From the NCBI GenBank assembly GCA_949152475.1, contig OX424559.1, positions 21,049,809-21,113,808 of the forward strand: 64,000 bases of DNA, read 5' to 3'. This document shows positions 33,883 to 44,575 of the stretch, in pieces (positions within the stretch are counted from its first letter, which is position 1; every line of letters starts with the position of its first letter). The notes under the pieces were generated by a model. It was not told where the DNA came from and searched no databases. It worked only from the letters and a program-made list of their open reading frames with translations. This DNA comes from Terebella lapidaria. Taxonomy: Eukaryota; Annelida; Polychaeta; Terebellida; Terebellidae. A program made the position numbers and the translations under genes.

Positions 33883-33900
33883 GTCCGGTTCCAGTTTCCC
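33857..33900 (-). promoter_or_regulatory. Predicted -1 ribosomal frameshift signal
   Basis: On the minus strand the heptamer G-GGA-AAC (33900-33894) lies in the gag frame, 19 nt before the gag TGA at 33875-33873. After a 5-nt spacer (TGGAA) a 7-bp perfect stem CCGGACG/CGTCCGG (33888-33882 with 33863-33857) can form around an 18-nt loop, which can itself pair TGGT with ACCA. Protease and pol lie in the -1 frame from here. G GGA AAC is a known retroviral slippery heptamer, and 5-9 nt is the usual spacer. Confidence 0.7.
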
Positions 33901-35179
33901 TGCCGAGAGGGTCGGCCTTGCTTTCCCGAAGGAATAGACCGGAAGGAAGAATTCCTCCGGCGCGTATCAGGGAGGCCCCCTAGATATCCGCATGCCCGCA
34001 GGCGTTCCAACAACTCCAAACACTTCAGCCAAAAGTGTCCCTGTTTTCCACAGAAGTAGCAGGGACGGTTCTGGGCTGGTCCTGACGTGAAAGTACAGCA
34101 TTCTGCAGGTCCCGGAGCATCAATTCCTGCACAGTGCGCAATCATCTGCGCCGCACAGAAATCGTATTCTTCCATGTCATACTCATCCGAGGACGAGCAC
34201 GACGCGACAGCTGGTGCCGCTTGTGCGGGCATCCCGGAGGAGGACGCATGCGCACCAACTCACTGAGGGCTGAGCTCCCCGGCGGGTTCCCGGTGAACTG
34301 GGGCCGGCCGCAGGGCCACCTGTGCTGCTTGTACGGGAGAAGGCACCACCGCTTGCGAAGGCACAGCCAGGGCCGAAGCCGGGGCCGGAGGCATCTGTCT
34401 AGGACGGACAGCTATCTCTATTGCAAGGGCGGAGTTGATTGCCTCCTCCATCGATCGTTTTTCATGGGTGGCCAGCCCATAAAATATGTGGTATGGCTGG
34501 CCATCGATGAACTGATTGATCAGCATCGGTTCAAACCAACTGGCTTCCATGTCCGGAAAAGCTCTCCGGCCGAGTATGCGCAAGTTGAATGCATACTCTG
34601 AAACGGATTCAGTCGGTAGGCGGATCCTAGCCTTGAACTCCTGTTCAAACATCCGCCTGTTGGTCGTCGGCGTGAGCAGTAAGCGTAGTTGCCTAGCAAC
34701 CTCGCAGAACTTAACTGTCCCCACCGGCAGACACTGCATAACTCGGAGAGCCTTTCCTTCCAAGCTCCCCGAGAGGATATGCCCAGCTACCTCCTGGGTC
34801 CATCCTTCATACACCGCCGTCCGCCATACCTGGAGTAAGTAATCATCCAAGTCGGCGTTATCCCCGTTGAACCTCTTCTGCCAGGAAGACTGGTCGGGCC
34901 CCTTGTCGCACGAAGAGTGTGCCCGACGGGCGGAACCGGCTCTGGGGTCGGCACTGTAAGACGGCAAAGTCCGTGTACTATCCGCTCCCAAGGCGGAGTC
35001 CGCAGGTGCGCCGCTGGCATGGGGGCAGGAAAGCTCACGCTTGCCGCCGGGTACATACCCATAGGTAGCCCACTCTGGCTTGGTGTGACCGGGACTCTCA
35101 TCGAACCTACTGGGTAGGCTCCAGACGGGGCGGCATAACTGGCGTAGCTAGGGGCTGGAGCCGCCAGTTGCCAATTCAT
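33873..35179 (-). pseudogene. Gypsy-1 gag with CCHC zinc knuckle
   Basis: The N-terminal part is Pro/Ala/Gly-rich (35179 to about 34990), then the frame shifts. The capsid-like segment (FNGDNADLDDYLLQVWRTAV, ...AGHILSGSLEGKALRVMQCL) lies at about 34885-34720, followed by an Ala/Pro linker. An in-frame TGA at 34260-34262 interrupts it. The same frame continues to the nucleocapsid CYFCGKQGHFWLKC (~34060-34020), a perfect C-x2-C-x4-H-x4-C knuckle, and stops at 33873 overlapping pol. Confidence 0.85.
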
Positions 35180-35280
35180 TCCCGGAACACCGTAGCTGCC
35201 TGAGTAGGCCGACCACGCGGCATTTGCTCCGGCCGTAGGAACGGTCGAGGCAGTTGCCAGCGTGGTGCCTCCGCGAGTGC

Positions 35281-35811
35281 ATAGACCATTTAAATGGATA
35301 TGCCCTCTAAAACAAATAAATAGACTTTATTGGTAATTTTCGGAAACACAATAGTATCCCCGCATCATCACTCTATATCTGTAAAAAAAAACTAAATGTA
35401 GACTGCAACGGGAAACTGCACGTGAAGGGGCCATCCATTTCATGACTAACTGTTCCGTCTATTATGTTTCTGAAAATCGACTACTAGCTACCATCCAGTC
35501 AAAGTGGTGTATCTACATGTATTAGCAATTATATGTGGTTCGTCCTATATGCCTACCTAATGAAATGTGTTTCATCACACATAATACAAGAGTACATGTT
35601 GGTCATAAACAGTTGGATCATTTAACGTGAGTTCAAAGTTCACGTAGAACCAGCGTTGCCTTTACAAAGAACCGGCGTTGACATGAAATACCTTTGATTT
35701 CTTTAATTTTCATAATGATTTGTTCAAGCTCACACTTGCCAATCATTTCTGGCGTTTACTAACATATATGCGGCATACGAGCGAGTCATGAAACCATAAA
35801 TTGGCCCCAAA
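35281..35811. other. Gene-free stretch between gypsy-1 and LINE 3' end
   Basis: Composition returns to AT-rich at about 35280. No feature is recognised on either strand. The abrupt change marks the truncated 5' edge of gypsy-1. Confidence 0.5.
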
Positions 35812-36195
35812 ATGTCAGCTGATCTCATCCATCCATACACGCCGGGGCGAGTCCTTAGATCGGCGGATCATCACCTGCTCAGTGTGCCCGAGACCAGAAC
35901 TCTCTGGGGTGACCGGGCTTTTGCAAAAGCTGCTCCGGAGTTTTGGAACACTCTGCCTATATCTGTCAGAACAGCACCATCTCTCGATTCATTCAAACAA
36001 AGCTTAAAAACTCACCTGTGTGACATTGCTTTTCAGTAATGTTATTCCATTAATGTTATTGGTTTTCTCAGTGTCTTGTGTATAATATATTCATTTTCCC
36101 TAAATCATCATTGTACAGCGCCTTGAGCAACGCTATGTTGGACGGGTGCTTTATAAAACTTTACTATTATTATTATTATTATTATTATTATAATA
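35812..36195 (+). mobile_element. LINE 3' end (CR1/L2-like)
   Basis: Frame 35812-36039 encodes the C-terminus typical of CR1/L2-type LINE ORF2 (IHPYTPGRVLRSADHHLLSV, GDRAFAKAAPEFWNTLPISV, SLDSFKQSLKTHL) and ends in TAA. The 3' untranslated part contains TGTACAGCGCCTTGAGCAAC and GTGCTTTATAAAACTTTA and ends in a (TTA)n tail at about 36162-36195. It is strongly 5'-truncated, as these elements usually are. This is the best-preserved LINE end in the window. Confidence 0.85.
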
Positions 36196-36639
36196 AGGAT
36201 CGTACCCATAAAAGGCGACCTCTCCTGAAAATTGTTATAACTCCCTCAGATTGTAAAATTTGTCAACAAATATGACATATATTATTGTTCTTGCATAGTT
36301 TTAGATGGCTACTGGTTCAAACTTGTTTTCATGTTTGGAGTTTCTGACATAACTCTCAAAAAGTCTTACGAAACGGGGCATGTCATGCATTGTGATGAAA
36401 TACCTTTGTGATGTGCGGGTTTCAAATATATTTCAGCATAGAAGCATTATTTGGGTGTCAATAATTTTCATTAACAGCACTTCTCATTATCTACAGCAAG
36501 AAAAAAGTTGAAATTTCCGAATTTGAGAACATGCGGTTCCCGGGTAGTATTTGAATCACACTCGAAAGCTTCCGTTGACACGCAAATGTTGTTTAGAACA
36601 AAGACATCTATTTACCCTTGACTGATTCACTTTTCATGC

Positions 36640-37009
36640 ACATGAGTGAGTATATACATATGTTCCATACCTAGAGAAGCGGTAATGATGATCATAGGCA
36701 CTTGGGTGCATTAACATCATTAAAATCTGCATGTTTTTAAAATGGGTACAGGATTCCAGCCGCAGGCGGGGTATGTAAACCAGCCTCGGAAGGGGTATGT
36801 AAGCCCGCCTGAGGAGGGATATTGGCATGTATGACATGGAACAAGGTGGGAAGATCGACATTTCGTGCACGTAAATTAATATATACATACAACACATGCC
36901 AAGACAAGCAGATTTAATGACCCTAGAACCTTTGCCTTTAATATCATGCCCCCTCGGCAGGGGTATGTAAGCCAGCCCAAGGAAGTGTATAGCTGCTAAG
37001 GAGGGTAGT
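36640..37009. repeat. Degenerate 'GGGGTATGTAAGCC' repeats
   Basis: Scattered imperfect copies of GGGGTATGTAAGCCAGCCT-like units, interspersed with a longer segment (caagcagatttaatgaccc) that recurs near 37755 and 38105. It forms the left border of the 34-bp minisatellite and probably shares ancestry with the repeats at 38940-39240. Confidence 0.55.
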
Positions 37010-37640
37010 TGACCCATGCCAGGAGGCCTAAGTATTGGAGTTGACCCATGCCTAAGGAGGCCTAAGGTGGGGAGGTGACCCATGCCTAAGGAGGCCTAAG
37101 GCGTGGAGGTGACCCATGCCTAAGGAGACCTAAGGTGGGGAGGTGACCCATGCCTAAGGAGGCCTAAGGAGGGGAGGTGACACATGCCTAAGGAGGCCTA
37201 AGGTGGGGGTGACCAATGCTTAAGGAGGCCTAAGGTGGGGAGGTGACCCATGCCTAAAGAGGCCTAAGGTGTGGGTGACCAATGCTTAAGGAGGCCTAAG
37301 GTGGGGAGGTGACCCATGCCTAAGGAGGCCTAAGGTGGGGAGGTGACACATGCCTAAGGATGCCTAAGGTGGGGGTGACCAATGCTTAAGGAGGCCTAAG
37401 GTGGGGAGGTGACCCATGCCTAAGGAGGCCTAAGGTGGGGAGGTGACCCATGCCTAAGGAGGCCTAAGGTGGGGAGGTGACCCATGCCTAAGGAGGCCTA
37501 AGGTGGGGACGTGACCCATGCCTAAGGAGGCCTAAGGTGGGAACGTGACCCATGTCTAAGGAGGCTTAAGGTGGATAGGTGACCCATGCTTCAGGAGGCC
37601 TAAGGACAGGAGGTGACCCATGCGTATAAGGATGCGTAAG
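37010..37640. repeat. 34-bp minisatellite, about 20 units
   Basis: The unit begins GACCCATGCCTAAGGAGGCC and continues TAAGGTGGGGAGGT; exact 34-bp steps are seen for example at 37411, 37445 and 37479. Some units are 32 bp (ending GGGGGT) and are always followed by a GACCAATGCTT variant. That pair occurs three times. Units decay at both ends. It is non-coding. Confidence 0.92.
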
Positions 37641-37851
37641 GAGGTGACCAATATGTAAGCCGGCATAAGGATTGGCATTGGTATGTATGACCTGAAAGGT
37701 GGGAAGATCGGCACTTCAAGCACGTAAATGGATATAGACATACGTTAATACATGCCTAGACAAGCAGATCTGATATATTGAAAAATAGTGGACTAGTAGG
37801 CCTAAGTTGGGATGACGGGGTATCTAAGCCAGCATAAGGAGGTGTATTGGC

Positions 37852-37855
<4 letters not shown>

Positions 37856-37882
<27 letters not shown>

Positions 37883-37950
37883 CTTTATTTTTATATAGCG
37901 CATACAAATTAAAATTCTCGATGCGCTTAACAATAAAACCACAAGTTAAA
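37856..37950 (-). repeat. CR1/L2-like 3' tail, minus orientation
   Basis: An (ATA/AAT)n tract followed by TACTTTATTTTTATATAGCGC and TTCTCGATGCGCTTAAC. Reverse-complemented, it reads GCGCATCGAGAA ... GCGCTATATAAAAATAAAGT ... (TAT)n, the usual 3' end of L2/CR1-type LINEs and LINE-mobilised SINEs. No coding part is attached. Confidence 0.65.
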
Positions 37951-38125
37951 CAACACAAAAGTGTACAAAACATTATTAAATAACACAAAAGTGAGTAAAA
38001 TAGATTAAAATATGCTAGTGGATTATATGACCTGGAGGTGGTAAGATCAACTTTTCAGGCGCGTTAGTGAATATATACATACATTAGACTACATGCCTAG
38101 GCAACCAGATTTAAAGCTGACGGAG

Positions 38126-38201
38126 CCGTATATAAGGGGGGCCCTCCCCCCGCCCACTGCAGAGCATGGGCTGGGGGGACGCCTCCCCTTATATACGGCT
38201 A
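38126..38201. repeat. GC-rich hairpin with GCCGTATATAAGG arms
   Basis: GCCGTATATAAGGGGGGCCC at the left is mirrored by CCCCTTATATACGGC at the right, around a spacer with CCCCCGCCC and GGGGGG. The arms are about 15 bp perfect plus G/C-run pairing. Confidence 0.75.
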
Positions 38202-38303
38202 CGGCAACTTTAATGTTCCTAGGGATGATGGGATATGTAAGTCCCAAGTGTGCCTGCTGTGTCAGGGCATCAATGGAAAGAAGCATATTATCTCCAGGTA
38301 GGG

Positions 38304-38790
38304 GAGAGACGTGTAATATGGACCGGTGTGTAATATGGACCACCCGAGGTAGAAGCAGCAGGACTGCATATATATCCATGGTGATTGACGTAATTATGAC
38401 ACTCATCAATTGTGTCTTTTTGTCATCGAGGAGAACAACATCACAGAAGGCATGGTGTATTTAATGAAATTTTAGTGAAAATCGCTAAAAATGATGTTAT
38501 TTTTTAATCGCAAGTATTATCATCTGGTCAACTATTGTTTATCCCAAGGGCTACGTTGTGATTCCTTATTACATGTCATTAAATATAGTATTTCGAAGGT
38601 TAGTTGTGATTATGCCTTCAATTCGTTAGAAACCAAATTACACGAGACGTGGTCCATTATCACTACATGGTGGTCCGGACGAGAGACATGTAATATGGAC
38701 CGGTGTGTAATATGGACCACCCCTGGTAGAAGCAGCAGGACGGTATATATATTCATGGCGATTGACGTAGTTATGACACTCATCAATTTT
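38304..38790 (+). repeat. Two ~107-bp direct repeats 377 bp apart
   Basis: GAGAGACGTGTAATATGGACC (38304) and GAGAGACATGTAATATGGACC (38681) each start about 107 bp of near-identical sequence ending TATGACACTCATCAAT. Each copy contains an internal doublet of TAATATGGACC. Sequence between them is unrelated to the repeats. Confidence 0.8.
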
Positions 38791-38939
38791 AGGGACATGA
38801 CACAAATTAGTCTCTTCCCAGTATGCCTAACCAGTACATACAACTAGTAATGTGGTTAGAGTTGGTTTGTATGTTAATCGTAGCCTGCGATTCTAGCTCA
38901 GTTGGTTTGCTTTGATCTTCCCAAACAAGTATATCAGTC

Positions 38940-39240
38940 CCTTTTGATGGGTAAGTAGTACCCTCAGTAGGGTATGTAGCACCCTCCGATGGGTATGTCA
39001 GGCTCTCAAAGGGGGTATGTATCTCCTTGTATGGGGTATCTCTAACTTTCGAAGGGGTATGTCGGGCCCTGAAATGGGCATGTCATGCCTTCATTGCGGG
39101 TATGTCTGTCTTGAGAAGGGTATGTCTGACCCTCCGATGGGGTATATCCTGCCTTGCCAGGGGTATATATGACTTTCGTGTGGGGCATGCCCGACCTTCA
39201 TGTACCCTCATGGGTGGGGTATGTGCGGCCCTTACTTGGA
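38940..39240. repeat. Degenerate ~30-bp GGGTATGT minisatellite
   Basis: About ten imperfect units with GGGTATGTC or GGGGTATGT cores at roughly 25-32 bp spacing, separated by CCTTCGA/CCCTCCGAT-like segments. They resemble the repeats at 36640-37009. Confidence 0.7.
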
Positions 39241-39279
39241 GACCATGGGGCAGTTCAAGATAATCTGTCGTACATACCC

Positions 39280-39288
39280 CCACAATTA

Positions 39289-39324
<36 letters not shown>
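39280..39324. repeat. (TTA)n tract
   Basis: About 13 TTA/ATT units following a GGTATG-repeat region. Possibly the 3' tail of another LINE or SINE copy, but no body is recognisable. Confidence 0.85.
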
Positions 39325-39325
<1 letters not shown>

Positions 39326-40797
39326 AAGTTTCTTCTAAAAAACGATGAAATGTGTATATTTATCACCCATAAGTTCGTATGAATCATTATTGTTACATAT
39401 TCCAACTAATAGAACACTCCATTAGCCAGCGTATAACTTTCATTCTGATTTGTGGCAGTTATTATCATGTGTATAACACAGTTTGACAACTTTTACTCAC
39501 AGAACCAGCTAGTTGTCTCACAGAACAGGCGTTTCCCCCACAGAACCGGCTGACTGATTACGCCCTGTGGCAATAGGGGGTTATGAAACGATCATTCAAT
39601 AGGAGGCAACATTGTGATATTAGTCAGTATTGGCACCAAATCCTTAATGGATATCGTCTGTATTCATCAATGACGTGGATTATGATGGGAGTATTATGTT
39701 AATATTGACGCCAAGGAAAAACAGGACAATGAGGTCATCACACTGGCGATTGCAGATGTTTATGATAATCCTTTATTGTTAGTATAAAACCTTGTTACAT
39801 AGATACTCTTTTGTATCTTGTTATCATATTTGTTCTTGTTGAAATTCCCTGGGTTACATCAACAAATCCTCTTCTGTGTATCTCACAATAAAACTGTGCT
39901 GAACACACGAGACATATAGCAGAAATCTACAGGGATACTTCGCCAACTATTCACCCCGTAATACCTGGTGGTTCAGGTGGTCTGAATTTATTACAGATTT
40001 TATAATAAATAAAAGACAAGATCATAAATATCACATTGTAAATGACTTCGAGAATTGCACTATCATCAGGTCGATTTGAGCAGTTGATGAATAACATTGC
40101 TAGTCTGCTTTTCACTGAACACTTCACCCAAATTGAATCGTTGTTTTAATAGTTGCACAAGGCAAGATGTTTTTTTCCTATTTTTTTTGTATATAGGTAA
40201 GCTAAATTCATCATGTAGGAAATGTACATATTTTTATGTTTAAATTTTTCTTATATTCATTATATAATGTTCCAATTGCTCAAATCAGTTGGTATACCCG
40301 GACCTCTGTGCATAACAAGAGTATATGCACTTGAATAAAGTTTGTAAGTTCTTTAAATATGTGTATTACTTGTCACACATTATTACTGTTGTTATTATCT
40401 GTATATGGGAGAATACAATTGTATCCCGTCTGAATGAACTCAGATGATATACAGTTTAAATTACTTAACGATATGTATGTAATATTCCTCTCCCAAATGT
40501 TATATCCAAGTGCACTAGGCATTAACTGTGTACTATTCATTAGCTCTACTTTTACACATATTATATGTGTGTATGTATAATATGCATTAACTGTGTACAA
40601 TGTATCAACTTTACTTCTAAGCCAAATATTACATGTATATCCATGTGTACTCTGTATTAACTGTGTACTCTGCATTGGCTTCACTATGTATTAGTCTATA
40701 TCTGAACAATGGGTTAACTCTAATACACTAAATAAATATATTTGCTACAGTAAGATATATAAGATGGATAATCACATTAATGTATAATGATGCTCTC
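39325..40797. other. AT-rich DNA, no gene recognised
   Basis: No coding similarity. Degenerate 'cattaactgtgtac' words recur near 40510-40680 and give a false minus-strand frame. Nothing else was seen. Confidence 0.5.

Positions 40798-40857
<60 letters not shown>
40798..40857. repeat. (AAT)n microsatellite
   Basis: About 17 AAT units followed by AAATAAATAATG. Simple sequence only. Confidence 0.95.
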
Positions 40858-41228
40858 ATGATACACTTGTTTTTAGTACAATGATGATCAAGATAAACCT
40901 ACAGTAAAGAGTATATATGGATGTGGAAGACTCGAAACATACCCAAGGAAATGTTAATTTTGAAAACTGTCAATATTCGTTGATGCATATTAACAATTGC
41001 AGCCTTTCAAATCAACATAATGTACTGCAACTGATATTTTGTTTCAGATAATATCAAGTTTGACGTCTCTGAATGACAGGAATAATGATATGAATCATCT
41101 TGATATGATGTCATATTGATGACATCCCTATACTTTTGTTGGGAAAATCGTCCGTAAATGTGGTCTGAGTTGGAATACTTATCAAAAATGGCAATTCCTG
41201 TTCTATTCGTGAAGATTCATCTACGTTC

Positions 41229-41810
41229 GTGGAACATGAATTTGAATACATTTTTATAGAAATAAATAATTTCAGTCATAATATTTTTCCTGTAGGTGAA
41301 ATTTATCGAATCCTTGGTACCGATGGAAATGTTTCAAATCGAAGATATAAAGATACAGTGTGTAACTTGCAAATCGAGGACAAAGATATTGTACTGTTCA
41401 TATACAATATATACAAGACATATGGATATACAAGATATTGTATTGCACTGATCAAAATATAGAATTATCAATATTGATCATACATGTACATATACACATT
41501 CATTTCTCAATACCATGTATGCTGGAGCTCTGTTACCCACAATGGCTGAACCAGCTCGAATCACTGGTCATAGCTCAACTTTAATAGATAACATATATTT
41601 GAGAATTAATAATAAGGATGCGCTCCCTATCTTTTCATCCTTTTACAGCTGAAGATGTTATCGCCATGATCAGTAAAATCAAAAATAAATCCTGCAGTAG
41701 AATTGATGGAATATCATTTAAATGATTACAATTTATTAGAGGGAGATAGCTTATATCATTTGTGTTTGGTTAATAACTCACTCCAAACTGGCGTGTAACC
41801 TGCAAGGGTG
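41229..41810 (+). pseudogene. Internal LINE fragment (endonuclease to RT start)
   Basis: Decayed relative of the LINE at the start of the window. GEIYRILGTDGNVSNRRY (~41298-41350) matches the ISEIYRVPNT region of that endonuclease. MYAGALLPTM plus STLIDNIYLRINN (~41516-41610) matches its PTIV...VIDNIYVK end. After a gap, TAEDVIAMISKIKNKSCSRI (~41645-41705) matches the start of the reverse transcriptase. Endonuclease C-terminal and linker sequence is missing and several stops are present. The 3' part is lost. Confidence 0.65.
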
Positions 41811-41879
41811 GTATAGGATTTTTCGGAAGGGGAGGGGTGACCTACTCCAGAAAAGGTCTTAACGTTGTTTGGGTTCCAA

Positions 41880-42260
41880 CTTGCTGCACTAGCATTCATA
41901 ACAATGACCACCTTGATTTGTAGAACTTAGACACGCATGCACACATAAGTATAAAAATGAAAAGTTACTTTCACAGAGTCCATCGTTAAGGAGCCATTTT
42001 GGTTTTCGCCCTTCAAAGAGGCCTTCGTCAACAAATGTGATCGTCCAGTGGTCAGGCCTGTCACACCTCGAGTGGTAAACCAGAAGGTCATGCTCAACTT
42101 GAATTGTATATGTGATGAAATAGGAATTCTACCGGTCCCTTTCAGTCTGGGCACGAATATATTCGCTATGCAAAACAGGCTGCCTATGACAATCACTTGG
42201 AACAAATCAAATGTTGCACATTCACGGCCCCTTGCACACACCGCTATAATGTCTTTCTAA
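41880..42260. other. Open frames of unknown nature
   Basis: Plus strand 42048-42260 (VRPVTPRVVNQKVMLNLNCI...) and minus strand 42241-41927 are both open. The plus frame extends upstream to about 41990 (EPFWFSPFKEAFVNKCDRPV). I recognise no domain and no splice frame. One of the two may be a decayed exon. Confidence 0.2.
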
Positions 42261-42339
42261 ATATCACAAGTCCTTTAAGTTCACTTTTAGTAATCCACTC
42301 TTAAATTCACTGTTAATATATCCGAAATACGTCCACTCT

Positions 42340-42625
42340 CATTGAATTCCACTCAAGAACAACGGGACAGGTCAGGGTGTGCCTGGGCGTGTCTGGGATT
42401 TTCCCGCCTAAATTTGCGGTGTTGTGTCTGATTAGTCAGTTGTGACTTCATAACATGTTCTGTGCACGTGGTGGGGATAGGTGGGTGAGTTCCTGTCGGT
42501 GTATATATGTGTGTGTGTTCTCTGTGTAGGTGCCAGTCTGGGTACGTGTCTGAACATGCGTGTTGTATTATGGACAAGAGCATGTGTTATGGCGGGTTAC
42601 AGGCCGTTACTGTCAAAAATATTCC
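42340..42625 (-). mobile_element. Diverged gypsy-2-type LTR remnant
   Basis: The right end (GCGGGTTACAGGCCGTTACTGTCAAAAATATTCCACA, about 42585-42625) parallels the LTR edge at 50170-50211 (GGGTTTCGGGCC...ACTGTCATAAATATTCTACA). A GTCTGGGATTTTCCCGC stretch parallels GTCTGTATTTTCCCACG inside that LTR. The rest is too diverged to align by eye. I infer an old solo LTR in minus orientation. Confidence 0.4.
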
Positions 42626-44314
42626 ACATATAGATTGGATTCTGCATACAAAACGGCTAGAGCTAGGGCTATATTTGAATTGTGAGCATATAGCTAAATC
42701 ATAAATCATGTATGGTGAATCTTTCAGTGAGCTTGGAGTTGGTGACCTTGAGTGTTCATTATTTATTCATCATAATGGATCTTGACTGTTCTCAACGTCA
42801 TATTTCACCTGTGATGGTTGTAAGCAAAATTGGCCAGTAATAAAAAAAAAACACTCTGATTTATTAGAATATGGCTACAATGACATTCATTATATCAATG
42901 ACATTGATGACGATTATATAACTTTTCATGATTTTTCACGTGTTGAAACGCGTCGTCGGCAGTATAGCCCAGCAAGTGCGATCTCATCCCTATGTTTAAG
43001 CAAAGGGGAGACAATTTCAGACATGGCAGGCGTTCTGACACGAACACCGACAAGCTGGTGAAACGAGACGACCACTGACGATCATTCTTTCATCATAAAC
43101 CTCACACTAATGTATCCATCCCAATCTGTCATCAACATGCCATTAGGCGTTAACAATAATGCCATATCATAACTAATGCCAATGCAAATAAGTCAATACA
43201 CACTTGTATTATCTACTGCACCTTAGACTTGTACATGTGCGTATATACATTGCAATGTGTGCAGTAAAGAGTTATATTTCTCCTTTATTACTGTTTGCGT
43301 TTTACATACTTTTCATATACTGTGTCAGCTATTGAAAACAAGTACCACTTGACATTCCTGACAAATGATACATCTGACTGTGAAAATGTTTGGGGTGGTT
43401 TGCTTTTGAGCACACAAATATATATTAGATCTATATGTTCATTGATAACTTTTTATACGCCACACTCGCTGTACTTCACACATCTATATTATTTATGCTA
43501 TATTTTAAATATAATTGCATGATAAATGTGTGTATGCATACGTCATATGCTTTGTATATTAGTATCCATCATTCAGTTTTGTCTCTTGAAATTCACGTTT
43601 CGATGACCAAGGGCATTTCTCTGCTCTTGATATTTGTGTTACGAAATTAGCATAAAAATATATTTATAAGTATATTCAATAGCTTCAGTATGAGGGAAAT
43701 GTCGTTAATTCCATTGTACACCATGAAAGGTGCCTTGTGACCTGATTGTGGATGATAAACTTCAGGACTCTCACCCCCATGTCATTCTTTCGTCTGAACT
43801 TGCACGTATCATGTGGCAGTAACAGCATATTATAGTGGTGGTGAAGTGCTTACGTCATGTTTAAACTCACTAGCGAACATGGCCCTCCTGTAATTTGTGA
43901 TCAATTCTTAGAAAACCTCATGCAACAACTTACATAAATACACCCATGGCTCACATATACAAGATCATTAAGTATATAAAGACCATGATTGAGAGGAATA
44001 TTTATTGCGGTACTTCAGATTGTAGATAGCACGTGCACGCCAATATGTTTGTTTGTTTGTTTAGATTTGTTTGGAAATTTTCCGGGTTGTCGTATCTATA
44101 CATAGCCACGTCAGCAATTTGCTTTGTGACAACGAAAATAGAGCGAAGACATGAACACATACTTGTGAAAATTTATCTGGCTGTGATGGATGATATGATG
44201 AATACCAAACCTCACATCACTGCAATCCTGATGATGACATTATTGTGACACAGCACAATCCAAACGGCAACAAGTAAATATATTTTGATCTTCAGCAAAA
44301 GCCTGATCTGAATG

Positions 44315-44575
44315 ATGTTCCACTACATCTCTATTATAGTATCACATGGCATTGTATAGTTAAAAGTCAAGGTAAAAACTCGAAATCAGGTCACTCAATA
44401 GTACTAAAGTATATTTATAAAAAAATATAACTCTGAAATGTTCCACTACACCTCAATAGTATCACATGGCATTATATAGTTAACAGTCAATTTAAAAACT
44501 CGAAATCAGGTACTAACTCGAAAGTACTAAAGTATGTTCATGAAAAATATAACCCTGAAATTTTGCAATATCCCT
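44315..44575 (+). repeat. ~123-bp tandem duplication
   Basis: ATGTTCCACTACATCTC at 44315 recurs as ATGTTCCACTACACCTC at 44438, 123 bp later. Both continue through CACATGGCATT(G/A)TATAGTTAA, AAAACTCGAAATCAGGT and GTACTAAAGTAT. A third partial unit starts near 44560. Confidence 0.75.

Larger units (their letters stand above)
29033..35280 (-). mobile_element. Minus-strand Ty3/gypsy element (gypsy-1)
   Basis: Element transcribed right to left in the order gag with zinc knuckle, protease, reverse transcriptase, RNase H, integrase. It is much more GC-rich than its flanks. It is degenerate: an early gag shift near 34990, in-frame TGAs at 34260, 33142 and 32737, and shifts near 32450, 31930, 31270 and 30770. 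The catalytic YxDD motif reads YIED. The integrase C-terminus is internally deleted. The 5' side ends abruptly near 35280 without an LTR. The 3' LTR is not proven but may lie within 29033-29640. It is related to gypsy-2 at protein level. Confidence 0.85.

Noticed and set aside
33295..34059. 254-codon plus-strand frame opposite gypsy-1 protease
   Set aside because: Antisense to the protease/gag overlap with D-S-G, zinc knuckle and frameshift site. No independent support.
38885..38912. TAGCTCAGTTGGTTTG, like a tRNA A box
   Set aside because: No B box, acceptor stem or anticodon arm can be built around it. At most an old tRNA-derived SINE trace.
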